NCBI RefSeq assembly: GCF_001423945.1
Contig: NZ_LMPU01000001.1
Span: 270,373 to 334,372 of the forward strand
Origin: Pedobacter sp. Leaf194
GTDB lineage: Bacteria; Bacteroidota; Bacteroidia; Sphingobacteriales; Sphingobacteriaceae
Direction of reading: 5' to 3'
Length of the DNA stretch: 64,000 bases
Below are positions 33,919 to 42,062 of this stretch, in pieces; the stretch's first letter is position 1, and each line of letters begins with the position of its first letter. The translations under genes and the position numbers were made by a program. A model generated the notes under the pieces. That model made no database searches. It worked only from the letters and a program-made list of their open reading frames with translations, and was not told where the DNA came from.

Positions 33919-35200
33919 CGATTGGTTGGATATTGATGTGCTGGAAGATTACCTGGACGGTAAGCTTGATGCTAAAGGTATGCACTTTGTAGAAAGGCAG
34001 GCTTTAGATGATCCTTTCGTTGCCGAAGCGCTCGAAGGTTTGCGCCAATCGCCAAAACGCAAGCACACACTTTCTATTTTACAAAAACAGCTTTACGACC
34101 GGGTTTCTGGAAAACCCGTTAAACGTAAGATGTGGGGCATTACTACGCAGCGTTTAAGCATTGCTGCAACGGCTACTGTTGCTTTTATTGCGGTAAGCAT
34201 TTTGTTTTTTATGCGTGAAACAAACCGTAAAAATGCAGAAATTGCTGCCCGAAAATCGACTGGTGTTATTGTTAATTTAGATTCGATGAACGCAGTAGCT
34301 TTAACTAAGCCTAAGGCTGAAGATACTGCTATAATGGCAACTGAAGCTTCGAAAACTGCTTTAATTGATAAGGCAATTGTTGATTCGAAAACCGGCGATT
34401 TAGCTAAAAATACAAAGGCTTTGCCTTCCATCAAAAATGCAGAAGTTGGAGCCAAACCAGCAATTGTTGGTTCAGCATATTCGGAGGAGAAAATGGCAAA
34501 GACAGCGCCAATGGCTATGCAGCGCATGAAGGTTGGCAGCGCTATGGATGAAGTAACGGTTTCTGCTGCGCCTGCAAGTTCTGGCAGCGAACTGATTTAC
34601 AGTGGTAATGTTGTTTCTCAAACCGGGCAGCCAGTTCAGGGTGCTGTTGTAAAACTTGAAAATTCGAAGGCGGTAACCGCGACAAATGCAGCCGGTTTCT
34701 TCACTTTGCCCGTTGATAGTATTGATAAGAATAAGGAAATATTAATTAAGGCCCCGGGTTTTAATGACAGGGCTTTGGTTACCAATCCGGAAGCCATTCG
34801 GACGGCTTTATCAGGTGATAGATCGCTAAATGAAATCGCGTTAATTACAGGTTCTAACGGGCGAAAGAAAGAAACCATAGTTCCGCAGAAAATTGTTTTA
34901 AAAGCTGTTGAAAATCTGGATGGCGTTAAAGGTGAAATTACGAAACCTGTGCCGGTATCTACCATAAATTACGAGCAGTATTTAGAGAGCAACAACAAGC
35001 TTTATAATTCGAAAGGACCCGCACAATATGTTGTTTTGAGCTTTAAAGTTAAAAAGAACGGGCGACCTACCAATGTGTCTGTTTTAAAATCGTTAAACAA
35101 AAAGGCTGATGCTGAAGCCAAAAGGCTAATTGAAACCGGCCCTGATTGGGTGTTGCCTAAGAATGGAAATGATGTGGTAGAAATGAGTGTTAAGTTTTAG
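33911..35200 (+). CDS. Membrane anti-sigma-like protein with carboxypeptidase-regulatory and TonB-C-like domains
   Basis: A 429-residue protein with a GTG start overlapping the sigma gene. The N-terminal 85 residues (LDIDVLEDYLDGKLD, ALDDPFVAEALEGL) resemble cytoplasmic anti-sigma segments; one membrane helix lies near residues 88-108; then an Ala/Lys-rich linker; then a carboxypeptidase-regulatory-like fold (SGNVVSQTGQPVQGAVVKLE); and finally a TonB-C-like domain (AQYVVLSFKVKKNGRPTNVSVLKSL). The plan suggests a periplasmic sensor that controls the coupled sigma factor, perhaps responding to an outer-membrane state. This is inference; the pair is known in Bacteroidota in general form. Confidence 0.75.
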   Translation: MNNDWLDIDVLEDYLDGKLDAKGMHFVERQALDDPFVAEALEGLRQSPKRKHTLSILQKQLYDRVSGKPVKRKMWGITTQRLSIAATATVAFIAVSILFFMRETNRKNAEIAARKSTGVIVNLDSMNAVALTKPKAEDTAIMATEASKTALIDKAIVDSKTGDLAKNTKALPSIKNAEVGAKPAIVGSAYSEEKMAKTAPMAMQRMKVGSAMDEVTVSAAPASSGSELIYSGNVVSQTGQPVQGAVVKLENSKAVTATNAAGFFTLPVDSIDKNKEILIKAPGFNDRALVTNPEAIRTALSGDRSLNEIALITGSNGRKKETIVPQKIVLKAVENLDGVKGEITKPVPVSTINYEQYLESNNKLYNSKGPAQYVVLSFKVKKNGRPTNVSVLKSLNKKADAEAKRLIETGPDWVLPKNGNDVVEMSVKF

Positions 35201-35270
35201 GATTAAACCAACGGATTAGAAGTCGAACGATTTCGGGAATATTATTTTGTTGCACTACATACGAAAAACC

Positions 35271-35359
35271 CGTCATTGTGAGGCACGAAGCAGTCTTAAT
35301 GGTTTCGTTCATATTAACTAACCAATCGTGGTAAAATTGCTTAGTGTCTTGCAATGACG
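35271..35359. repeat. Palindromic CGTCATTG element (REP- or MITE-like)
   Basis: The ends are perfect inverted repeats CGTCATTG (35271-35278) and CAATGACG (35352-35359). They extend to 23 bases with 5 mismatches: CGTCATTGTGAGGCACGAAG on one side against CGTCATTGCAAGACACTAAG on the other strand. The GAGGCACGAAGCA core is a form widely seen as intergenic palindromes in Bacteroidota and other bacteria. About 43 bases lie between the arms. No transposase gene is nearby. Confidence 0.65.
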
Positions 35360-35461
35360 ACAAGCCGAAATCATGTATCATCCCCAATTATACACCTAAT
35401 AATCAAGAGGAAATTCTCGAGTTCTGCTTATCTCCGTTGGAAAAATGTGCATACCCATTTA

Positions 35462-35495
35462 AAAGAAAAAAGACTAAAGCAATTGCCTTAGTCTT
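35462..35495 (-). terminator. Terminator after the PiT transporter gene
   Basis: AAGACTAAAGC (35470-35480) and GCCTTAGTCTT (35485-35495) form an 11-bp stem with one wobble and an AATT loop; the run of A at 35466-35471 provides the minus-strand T-tract. Confidence 0.8.
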
Positions 35496-35523
35496 CCTGA
35501 AAATATCTAAAAGTATTTTGAAT

Positions 35524-36534
35524 CTATTTGAAGTAATAAATTATTCCATATATAATTGCGGCCAGTGTAGCCGAAACAGGGATGGTTAAAATCCATGCCC
35601 AGATTAAGTTAATTGTTACACCCCATCGTACAGCCGAAACGCTTTTTACAACACCTACACCCACAATAGAGCCTGTAATGGTGTGCGTGGTAGAAACAGG
35701 AATACCAAAGTGTTCGGTAATGCCTAATGTAATGGCACCGGCACCTTCAGCTGCAACACCTTCCAGCGCTGTAACTTTGGTAATTTTCGAACCCATTGTT
35801 TTCACAATCTTCCAGCCACCGCTCATTGTACCGAGTGAAATTGCCGAATAACAACAAATTGGCACCCAAGCAGGCATGGCTTCAAAAGTTGGGATAACCT
35901 TTGCAGCAATTAAAGCCGTTGCAATAATACCCATTACTTTTTGTGCATCGTTACCGCCGTGGAAGAAACTCAATGCTGCTGATGATAAAAGTTGTAACCG
36001 TTTAAACCATTTTTCTGCAGTTGCAGGTTTGGCATAGCGACAAATATTGATGATGATCAGGGTTAAAACCACCGATATTACCATACCAATTATTGGAGCT
36101 AATACAATAAACGATACAATTTTAACAACATAACCCATATTTACTGCATCAAGCGGACTGGCGCCTGTAAGTAAAGCATGTGTCATACCTGCCCCTGCGA
36201 AACCACCAATTAAGGTATGCGATGAGCTTGACGGAATACCATACCACCAGGTTAAAAGATTCCAGATGATAGCGGCAATCAGGCCAGCTAAAATAACTTC
36301 TAACGTAATGTAATTTTCGATTACCGTTTTGGCAACCGTGTTGGCCACTTTATGGTCGGTAAAATAAAAGTAAGCTGCGAAATTAAAAAGTGCAGCCCAC
36401 AAAACCGCCTGAAAAGGCGTAAGAACTTTTGTAGAAACAACCGTTGCAATCGAGTTAGCGGCATCGTGGAAGCCGTTAATGTAATCGAAAGCAATGGCCA
36501 GAATTACAACAACAACCAATAAGGTAGTTACCAT
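35524..36534 (-). CDS. pitA: PiT family inorganic phosphate transporter
   Basis: A 336-residue membrane protein with about ten helices and both PiT signatures: NGFHDAANSIATVV near residue 20 and GGNDAQKVMG in the second half. PiT proteins import phosphate, often as metal-phosphate, driven by the proton gradient. It begins 11 bases after the DUF47 gene, a very common pairing in bacteria, and ends in a terminator. Its expression is probably driven from the Pho-box promoter ahead of DUF47. Confidence 0.93.
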   Translation of the reverse strand: MVTTLLVVVVILAIAFDYINGFHDAANSIATVVSTKVLTPFQAVLWAALFNFAAYFYFTDHKVANTVAKTVIENYITLEVILAGLIAAIIWNLLTWWYGIPSSSSHTLIGGFAGAGMTHALLTGASPLDAVNMGYVVKIVSFIVLAPIIGMVISVVLTLIIINICRYAKPATAEKWFKRLQLLSSAALSFFHGGNDAQKVMGIIATALIAAKVIPTFEAMPAWVPICCYSAISLGTMSGGWKIVKTMGSKITKVTALEGVAAEGAGAITLGITEHFGIPVSTTHTITGSIVGVGVVKSVSAVRWGVTINLIWAWILTIPVSATLAAIIYGIIYYFK

Positions 36535-36545
36535 GTTTGTTTTTA

Positions 36546-37187
36546 TTAAGCGTTTTTAACCAAGATAGTTTCCAGTACATTCGCCACATCCTCACACTTA
36601 TCTGTCGCTTTTTCTATCGTTTGTAAAACCTCTTTTTGTTTAATTAATTCAATTGCATTGGTTTCATACTCGAATAAACGGGCAACTGCTAATGTAAAAA
36701 CATAATCAGCCTGGTTTTCTCCGCTATTAATGCGGATACAAGCATCGGCAATAACGCGTATGTTTTTGAAACTGCGCAATTCTTTAATTGCTTTATCAAT
36801 ATCGGTACACATTTCTACCAAAAGCTCTGCAATCTTTACAATTGGTTCGTTTATGGTATTCATGTTGTACATCTGCATGCGGTTTGCAGTGCCATAAATA
36901 TAATCGGCAACATCATCAACTGCCGTAGCCAATTGGTGTATATCCTCTCTATCAAACGGGGTGATAAAATTTCTGCTTAATTCTAAGAAAATTGAATGCG
37001 TAATGTCGTCCCCAACGTGTTCTAAGCGCTCAATTTCTTTAAAAATGGTTTTTCTAGCTTCAGCATCACCTGTGCTAACCATTTCTAAAAGCGTTTCAGC
37101 AATCTTTAAAGCGTTGCTACCGGCTTGCTCAAAAAGAGGATGAAACTTTCTGTCTTGAGGCGTAAAGAACTTGAAAATATTGTTCAT
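36546..37187 (-). CDS. DUF47 family PiT accessory protein (Pit-accessory, PhoU-like)
   Basis: A 213-residue helical, PhoU-like protein of the DUF47 family. It has the typical FKFFTPQDRKFHPLFEQAG start and a series of long helices with acidic Glu/Asp (E..LEHVGDDITH, DREDIHQLATAVDDVADY) that in PhoU-like proteins bind metals. DUF47 proteins are thought to regulate or assist the adjacent PiT transporter. The ATG at 37187 follows a well-formed promoter by about 20 bases. Confidence 0.92.
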   Translation of the reverse strand: MNNIFKFFTPQDRKFHPLFEQAGSNALKIAETLLEMVSTGDAEARKTIFKEIERLEHVGDDITHSIFLELSRNFITPFDREDIHQLATAVDDVADYIYGTANRMQMYNMNTINEPIVKIAELLVEMCTDIDKAIKELRSFKNIRVIADACIRINSGENQADYVFTLAVARLFEYETNAIELIKQKEVLQTIEKATDKCEDVANVLETILVKNA

Positions 37188-37206
37188 GTTAATTTTTAAT
37201 ATGTTG

Positions 37207-37214
37207 CAAAGCTA
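37207..37214 (-). promoter_or_regulatory. Minus-7 element of the DUF47-PiT promoter
   Basis: On the minus strand the sequence is TAGCTTTG, an exact TANNTTTG match, ending about 20 bases before the DUF47 ATG. The -33 position falls inside the adjacent Pho-box-like repeat, as expected for an activator-dependent promoter. Confidence 0.65.
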
Positions 37215-37222
37215 CAAGCTCA

Positions 37223-37241
37223 ATGTTAAGTTAATGTTAAG
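37223..37241 (-). promoter_or_regulatory. Pho-box-like direct repeat TTAACA-N5-TTAACA
   Basis: Reading the minus strand, CTTAACAT occurs twice in a row with an 11-base period (37241-37234 and 37230-37223), giving TTAACA-TTAAC-TTAACA. This is the same form as the Bacillus PhoP box and resembles Pho boxes of other groups. It ends 8 bases before the minus-7 box of the phosphate transporter operon. Confidence 0.6.
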
Positions 37242-37353
37242 TTCGTAATTATATTAAGCAATCAGCTTGCCACACACATGGTTAAGTAATTCTATAGTGG
37301 TCTGCTTGGTGGATGGGCTTTGGAAATGACCGTTTCAAACGCTTCTGTAACTT

Positions 37354-37415
37354 CAGTCCCGCTAAACGCTGTAGCCCTCATAAAAAATTCGGGGCTGCCG
37401 CTTATATCGGGTTTA
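37354..37415 (+). repeat. Interspersed repeat, copy 2 (diverged)
   Basis: Begins CAGTCCCGCTAAACGCTGTAGCC and ends ATATCGGGTTTA-like blocks in the same order as copy 1 (AGTCCTGCTATCGCT ... CTATCAGGTTTA). It lacks part of the central hairpin and is about 20 bases shorter. Confidence 0.5.
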
Positions 37416-37546
37416 AGAACGTTAGTAAAACGTTATTAGGAAACCATTGGGTTTACAAATTTGCTGCTCTGTCGCCCGATGATTTATCCGTTAAACCAGT
37501 CAGCGTTCACTGCGTTCTGCCTTATCGTTCTCCGAGGTTAGCAATC

Positions 37547-38572
37547 TTAGCCAGCTTTCTGCAACGTGAAAGCGAAGGTTGTTCCAATTCCTGGGGTACT
37601 TCGCACTGAGATTGTTTGCTGGTGGGCCTCCAAAATATGTTTAACGATTGCCAGTCCTAATCCGGTTCCGCCAACCTCGCGGGCCCGGTGGGTGTCAATG
37701 CGGTAAAAACGTTCAAATAAGCGAAATAAATGTTTTTCTTCAATACCAATACCATTATCGGTTACCTCAATTAAAACCTGGTCGTGGAGTTCGAATATCT
37801 TAATTGCTGTTTCGCCATCTTCAATACCATATTTAATGCTGTTCACCATTAGGTTAATCAGCACCTGCCGAATTTTTTCTCTATCGGCGTTAACTGTGGT
37901 AACGGCAGTGTATTTATCCTTAAAAAAGAGTTTAATGTGTTTTCCTTTAGCACGGTCTTCCAGGTTTTCCATTACCTCTTTTGCAAGCTGCACAAAATCG
38001 AATTTTTGATAATTAATTGGCGATTCTCCTGTTTCAAGTTTTGCAATGGCATCCAAATCGTTAATTAAATAACTTAAACGTTCTACATTGTTTTCCGCTT
38101 TTTTCAAAAATTTTGCTGCCATTTCCGGGTCATCTTCAATGCAATCCTGTAAGGTTTCAATATAACCCTGAATGGCAAAAAGGGGTGTTTTAAATTCGTG
38201 CGAAACGTTAGAAAGAAACTCCCGGCGAAACTGCTCCTGTTTTTTAAGCAAGTCAATTTCCTTCTTTTTAGCCCCGGCCCATTCTTTAACTTCTTGTTCT
38301 ACATCGTTTATCGGGTCAGAACTTACATATTCGCCAAGTGCATCTTTTAAGTCTTTACCAAGTTTAAGGTTATGGATTAGCTTATAAATCAATTTAATTT
38401 TCGTGTAAATGTATTTCTCCAGCAGGTAATAGAAAACGAGAAAACTACTGAGGAAAGAAACCCCAAAAGAAATGGCAAGGTAATACCAGCTGTGCTGAAA
38501 ATAAAAGTTTACCATGCCGATAGAGAGGGCCACGGCGAGGGCAGTAAATAGAACTAGCACACTTAATTTCAT
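37547..38572 (-). CDS. PhoR-like sensor histidine kinase without adjacent response regulator
   Basis: A 341-residue kinase with two membrane helices (about residues 5-23 and 30-50), a linker, a HisKA domain with phospho-acceptor His in [15 protein letters not shown], and an ATPase domain with [15 protein letters not shown] and GGTGLGLAI. The near absence of a periplasmic loop and its position upstream of DUF47-PiT suggest PhoR-like phosphate signalling. A PhoB-type regulator would normally lie next to it; none is in this window. It is followed by 359 bases that hold the Pho-box promoter. Confidence 0.85.
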   Translation of the reverse strand: MKLSVLVLFTALAVALSIGMVNFYFQHSWYYLAISFGVSFLSSFLVFYYLLEKYIYTKIKLIYKLIHNLKLGKDLKDALGEYVSSDPINDVEQEVKEWAGAKKKEIDLLKKQEQFRREFLSNVSHEFKTPLFAIQGYIETLQDCIEDDPEMAAKFLKKAENNVERLSYLINDLDAIAKLETGESPINYQKFDFVQLAKEVMENLEDRAKGKHIKLFFKDKYTAVTTVNADREKIRQVLINLMVNSIKYGIEDGETAIKIFELHDQVLIEVTDNGIGIEEKHLFRLFERFYRIDTHRAREVGGTGLGLAIVKHILEAHQQTISVRSTPGIGTTFAFTLQKAG

Positions 38573-38618
38573 GCTGCAATTTACCAGTTTTATATTAAAT
38601 GATTGTTAAGCTCAGTTG

Positions 38619-39278
38619 TTACTTTCCAGTTTTCTTGAAGACTAATTCAGTCTTACCCGAATCAACAAGCTTTAAAAAGTTATCATTTTTCTCTTTTACA
38701 CGGTAAACCTCGGCGTGTGGGGGCTCAATAACAAGATTATCTTCTTTAAGCTCTGCAAAAATATCATTGTTTCTACCTTTTAGATTATCAAATGGAATAA
38801 TAATCCTTTTATATCCGAGATAATCTATTGTCAAGTATTTTATCTTTTCATTCTTAAAAACAGTAAAAGATGCAGAACCGTCAGCAAGTGTTGATACGGA
38901 AAACAATCGTTCAAATGTATTATCGCTCAACACAACCGAGGCGCCATTCAAGGGAAGTTTACCAGCAAATACCTTGACGAAAATGCTTGAATATCCATAA
39001 AGTGCTTTGCCCGAATCAATTTTATAAATTGAAGAATCTTTATCGTTAAGTTTGAAATAGTTGAGCGTTAATAGGTTGTTTTCCAGCTTAAACGAGCCTT
39101 CGCCAAATATTTCGTTCAGGTGCCCGATAGATTTATCTGTAAAATTAGATCCATTAAAAGTCAAAGTTCTGGTACCTGCATCCATACCTGCAGAATAGAT
39201 GTAGGTGCCGCTTATCTGACTGAAGGATATATGTGCCGATAGCAATATTAAAAAAGTGAAAATAAATCTGAGTTTCAT
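38619..39278 (-). CDS. Exported protein with carboxypeptidase-regulatory-like C-terminus
   Basis: A 219-residue protein with a signal peptide (residues 1-21, ending AHISFSQ), a small beta domain including TRTLTFNGSNF, and a C-terminal region (KLPLNGASVVLSDN, GSASFTVFKNEKIKYLTIDYLGYK) resembling the carboxypeptidase-regulatory fold found in many Bacteroidota surface proteins. No enzyme motif is visible. It lies 46 bases upstream of the PhoR-like kinase on the same strand, but a functional link is unproven. Confidence 0.7.
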   Translation of the reverse strand: MKLRFIFTFLILLSAHISFSQISGTYIYSAGMDAGTRTLTFNGSNFTDKSIGHLNEIFGEGSFKLENNLLTLNYFKLNDKDSSIYKIDSGKALYGYSSIFVKVFAGKLPLNGASVVLSDNTFERLFSVSTLADGSASFTVFKNEKIKYLTIDYLGYKRIIIPFDNLKGRNNDIFAELKEDNLVIEPPHAEVYRVKEKNDNFLKLVDSGKTELVFKKTGK

Positions 39279-39312
39279 CGCGTTTCTTTTTTAATAAATT
39301 TAAAAAAGTTTT

Positions 39313-40077
39313 TTAACTCAATTGCTTTTCAGTTAAATATTTCCAGTACCTTTTCGGAACATGCCTTATATGAAGCTTTGTATTTTTACGGGCAACGATA
39401 TTTGCGCTTTTGAAGTAGTCTTTCCATAAAACGGAATAAAGTTCTTCCTTTTCATTCAATAAAATTGCTTCGGGATTTTTACTATTAACGCCAACTGCGA
39501 AATCTATCGTAATTTCTTCTACTGTAGACAGGTTGTAATGTAAACCATATTTTCGCTTCAAGTCATAAATAATCCATTGCTGGTCGGCATAACGGTTTTT
39601 GAAATGATTGGAGATTAAAGGTAACACATTAAAATCTGGGTCCACACCGGTGTAAAAAATTCCGTCTGCGGTGTGCTGAAAACGAATAAAGGCTTCCATT
39701 CGATGCTTTTCCCGCTCAACACTCTTGGCATATTTTGCTAACGCGATTACATGCGCATTACCGTAATTATTTTCAGCGCCCTTTTCGTTTTGAAAAACGT
39801 AGATGGTAAACTGAAAAAGATGATCAAAAGCCTCGGGAATTTCTGACAAGTAGGCACAGTAAAACTTTCTTAGCCAATCTTTCTTCAGCTTGCCTTGCAA
39901 ACCTTTCCAAACGCGATCTGCCTTATCCGAATTGGTAACAACCGTAAAACTTTCTGAAAATGCTTCCGGTTGAAATGTTTCAATCGATTTAAGTGAAACC
40001 GTACCGGGTTTGCGTTCGAACCACTCGAAAACCGCTGTAAGTAACCCAGGTAAGGAGCCGTCGAAAATGTAGGTCAT
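39313..40077 (-). CDS. TIGR03915-family putative DNA-repair protein
   Basis: A 254-residue protein of the TIGR03915 family, containing a DUF4130-type domain. It starts with the family hallmark MTYIFDGSLPGLLTAVFEWF and includes EAFDHLFQFTIYVF, KYAKSVEREKHRMEAFIRF and the GVDPDFNVLPLISNHFKNRYADQ region. Members are predicted to bind DNA and to act with the radical SAM protein encoded just upstream. It starts 26 bases after that gene, so they form a two-gene operon. No activity has been assigned to the family with certainty. Confidence 0.9.
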   Translation of the reverse strand: MTYIFDGSLPGLLTAVFEWFERKPGTVSLKSIETFQPEAFSESFTVVTNSDKADRVWKGLQGKLKKDWLRKFYCAYLSEIPEAFDHLFQFTIYVFQNEKGAENNYGNAHVIALAKYAKSVEREKHRMEAFIRFQHTADGIFYTGVDPDFNVLPLISNHFKNRYADQQWIIYDLKRKYGLHYNLSTVEEITIDFAVGVNSKNPEAILLNEKEELYSVLWKDYFKSANIVARKNTKLHIRHVPKRYWKYLTEKQLS

Positions 40078-40102
40078 TTAATGTTTTATTATTCCAGGCG
40101 GG

Positions 40103-41362
40103 TTAAAATAAAATCAATTGATTGCTGTCGGTCTTCAAATATTTACTCTGGCTTTCGGCAAGGATAAAAGCTTTAATCTGAGTGCCCTGGTAATCTCTTA
40201 ACTGGTACGGACTATCAGCACAGGTTATAAAATGTTTAGCACGATTATAAGCCACACCAATCTTTTTAAGTTGGTCTATCCGTAATTTTCCGAATTTTCT
40301 GGCCTGAACAATTTTTTGCGCAGACATAACCCCAATGCCGGGAATGCGAAGAATCATTTTGTAGTCTGCTTTATTTATGTCGACTGGAAAATGTTGCATG
40401 TTCCTAATGGCCCAACTCAATTTGGGGTCGATATCCACATCCAGATTGGGATTGGCATCATTTAATATTTCCTGAACCTTAAAACCATAAAACCGCATTA
40501 ACCAATCTGTTTGATAAAGTCGGTTTTCGCGAAGCAAAGGTGGTTGCGTTCCCAATACCGGCATTCTGGAATCGTTACTTATAGGCACATATCCCGAATA
40601 GTAAACGCGTTTTAAAGAAAAATTTTTGTAAAAGGCATTTGCGGTGTACATAATGTCTTTGTCGCTTTCAGGCGTAGCACCAATAACCATTTGCGTGCTT
40701 TGCCCCGCAGGAACAAACTTAGGCACATGCTTAATTAATTTTTTATCGGCAGCAAACTGGGTAATATTTTGCTGAACAAAAGCCAGTGGTTTTATCACAT
40801 CCTGATGGCTTTTTTCGGGCGCCAAAAGTTTCAATCCTGCTTCAGTTGGCATTTCCAGATTTATACTCATGCGGTCTGCATATAAACCAGCCTCTTTTAT
40901 CAGCTCATCACTGGCTCCCGGAATTGTTTTAAGATGAATATAGCCATTATACTTTTGTTCCAACCGAAGCTTTTTACATACCAGCAGCAAGCGTTCCATT
41001 GTGAAATCGGCATTCTTAAAGATACCCGAACTTAAAAACAAACCCTCTATGTAATTTCTACGATAAAAGTTCATCGTTAATTCAACCACCTCATCTACCG
41101 TAAATGCGGCTCGTTTTACATCGTTGCTTTTCCTCGAAACGCAGAAAAGGCAATCATATATGCAGTGATTCGTTAAAAGAATTTTAAGTAAGGACACGCA
41201 GCGGCCATCTTCGGTATAAGTATGGCATATTCCTGAACTGTGGCTGTCGCCGAGACCTTTATTGTCGTTTTTTCTCGTACCACCGCTCGATGAACAAGAA
41301 ACATCATATTTGGCAGCGTCAGCAAGAATATTCAGTTTTTCGCGAATTCGATCAAAAGACAT
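40103..41362 (-). CDS. Putative DNA modification/repair radical SAM protein (TIGR03916 family)
   Basis: A 419-residue radical SAM protein. The cluster-binding C-x3-C-x2-C motif appears as CIYDCLFC around residue 75, preceded by other cysteines (YTEDGRCVSLLK). The C-terminal region has a helix-hairpin-helix DNA-binding element (MILRIPGIGVMSAQKIVQARK). This combination suggests a radical-based enzyme acting on DNA bases. It is translated 26 bases before its TIGR03915 partner. The reaction is unknown. Confidence 0.92.
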   Translation of the reverse strand: MSFDRIREKLNILADAAKYDVSCSSSGGTRKNDNKGLGDSHSSGICHTYTEDGRCVSLLKILLTNHCIYDCLFCVSRKSNDVKRAAFTVDEVVELTMNFYRRNYIEGLFLSSGIFKNADFTMERLLLVCKKLRLEQKYNGYIHLKTIPGASDELIKEAGLYADRMSINLEMPTEAGLKLLAPEKSHQDVIKPLAFVQQNITQFAADKKLIKHVPKFVPAGQSTQMVIGATPESDKDIMYTANAFYKNFSLKRVYYSGYVPISNDSRMPVLGTQPPLLRENRLYQTDWLMRFYGFKVQEILNDANPNLDVDIDPKLSWAIRNMQHFPVDINKADYKMILRIPGIGVMSAQKIVQARKFGKLRIDQLKKIGVAYNRAKHFITCADSPYQLRDYQGTQIKAFILAESQSKYLKTDSNQLILF

Positions 41363-41441
41363 AGGCTTAATTTTACTAACAAAAATAGCTTTAAAAAGCT
41401 AATAAAATTAGTAAAAAAACATTCCTTTTTAGAGTAATTGG

Positions 41442-41969
41442 TTATGCCCGGCTCAGGCCATCTGGCGCTCCCTGCCTGCTCTTCTTCGCTACCTTTGAAT
41501 AAGTTTCATGGTAATAAGTAAGTTCGCTAAAAAACTTTTCGGCTTCGTCCCGCTCATTTTTAATTGCACTAAAATTCGCTGTAAAATATGGGTCGATAAA
41601 ATTGATTCGATAAAAATACATGCCGGTTTTTGAACAGAAAATCTCACTAACATTTTTAACGTTCTTCCAGGTGGCGAAAAAATCTTTTGTCTGGTAAATA
41701 AATGTCGGTTTATTCAGTTTAAAGAACAAGCCTTCATGACTCAGACTTATGTCCGCAGAGATAATAATCTTTTGATTGATTAGCCAGCGTAAAACTATCG
41801 TCATCAGCAATAATGAATTGGCCGTTATTGATATAAAAATATATTCTGAAAGTTGCGTGGAAAGGTTTAATAAAACCAATAAGGTTACTGCTGCTATGGC
41901 TGCTGGAACTGCGAGCATAAAAACCATCAGGGTGGTATTTTTGTGATAGTTTAATTGAAAGCTTTGCAT
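41442..41969 (-). CDS. Small membrane protein of unknown function
   Basis: A 175-residue protein with two membrane helices (about residues 15-38 and 44-65) and a soluble tail with several Lys, Glu and Phe (KNVKNVSEIF, FSAIKNERDEAEKFF). The tail resembles PH-like domains of small Bacteroidota membrane proteins, but only weakly. The ATG at 41969 starts the helical region; an earlier Met at 42014 would add an unrelated hydrophobic piece. The function is unknown. Confidence 0.65.
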   Translation of the reverse strand: MQSFQLNYHKNTTLMVFMLAVPAAIAAVTLLVLLNLSTQLSEYIFISITANSLLLMTIVLRWLINQKIIISADISLSHEGLFFKLNKPTFIYQTKDFFATWKNVKNVSEIFCSKTGMYFYRINFIDPYFTANFSAIKNERDEAEKFFSELTYYHETYSKVAKKSRQGAPDGLSRA

Positions 41970-42062
41970 GGCGTTAAAGTTTATTAAATGTAGCGCCAAT
42001 GGGAAGCTTTTCAAATACCTCCTTTTGGGTATTTTTAAAAGGTAATTTTACCCTGCTAAGTA

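Larger units (their letters stand above)
35201..35523. other. 323-base intergenic region with CGTCATTG palindrome and PiT terminator
   Basis: The left half carries an 89-base imperfect palindrome (35271-35359). The right part holds the terminator of the minus-strand phosphate transporter. No gene was seen; open frames here are explained by the palindrome. Confidence 0.65.
37188..37546. other. 359-base intergenic region with Pho box, promoter and repeat copy 2
   Basis: Left end: promoter and Pho-box-like repeat for DUF47-PiT. Middle: copy 2 of the interspersed repeat (37354-37415). The remaining sequence has no recognised gene; an open frame on the plus strand across the repeat is not protein-like. 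Confidence 0.65.

Noticed and set aside
37313..37609. 98-residue open frame on the plus strand
   Set aside because: It covers repeat copy 2 and the 3' end of the PhoR-like kinase on the other strand.
38590..38632. A second TTGTTA pair near the start of the PhoR-like kinase as a Pho box
   Set aside because: The two copies have a 13-base period and poor extension, unlike the 11-base period of the real candidate at 37223-37241.
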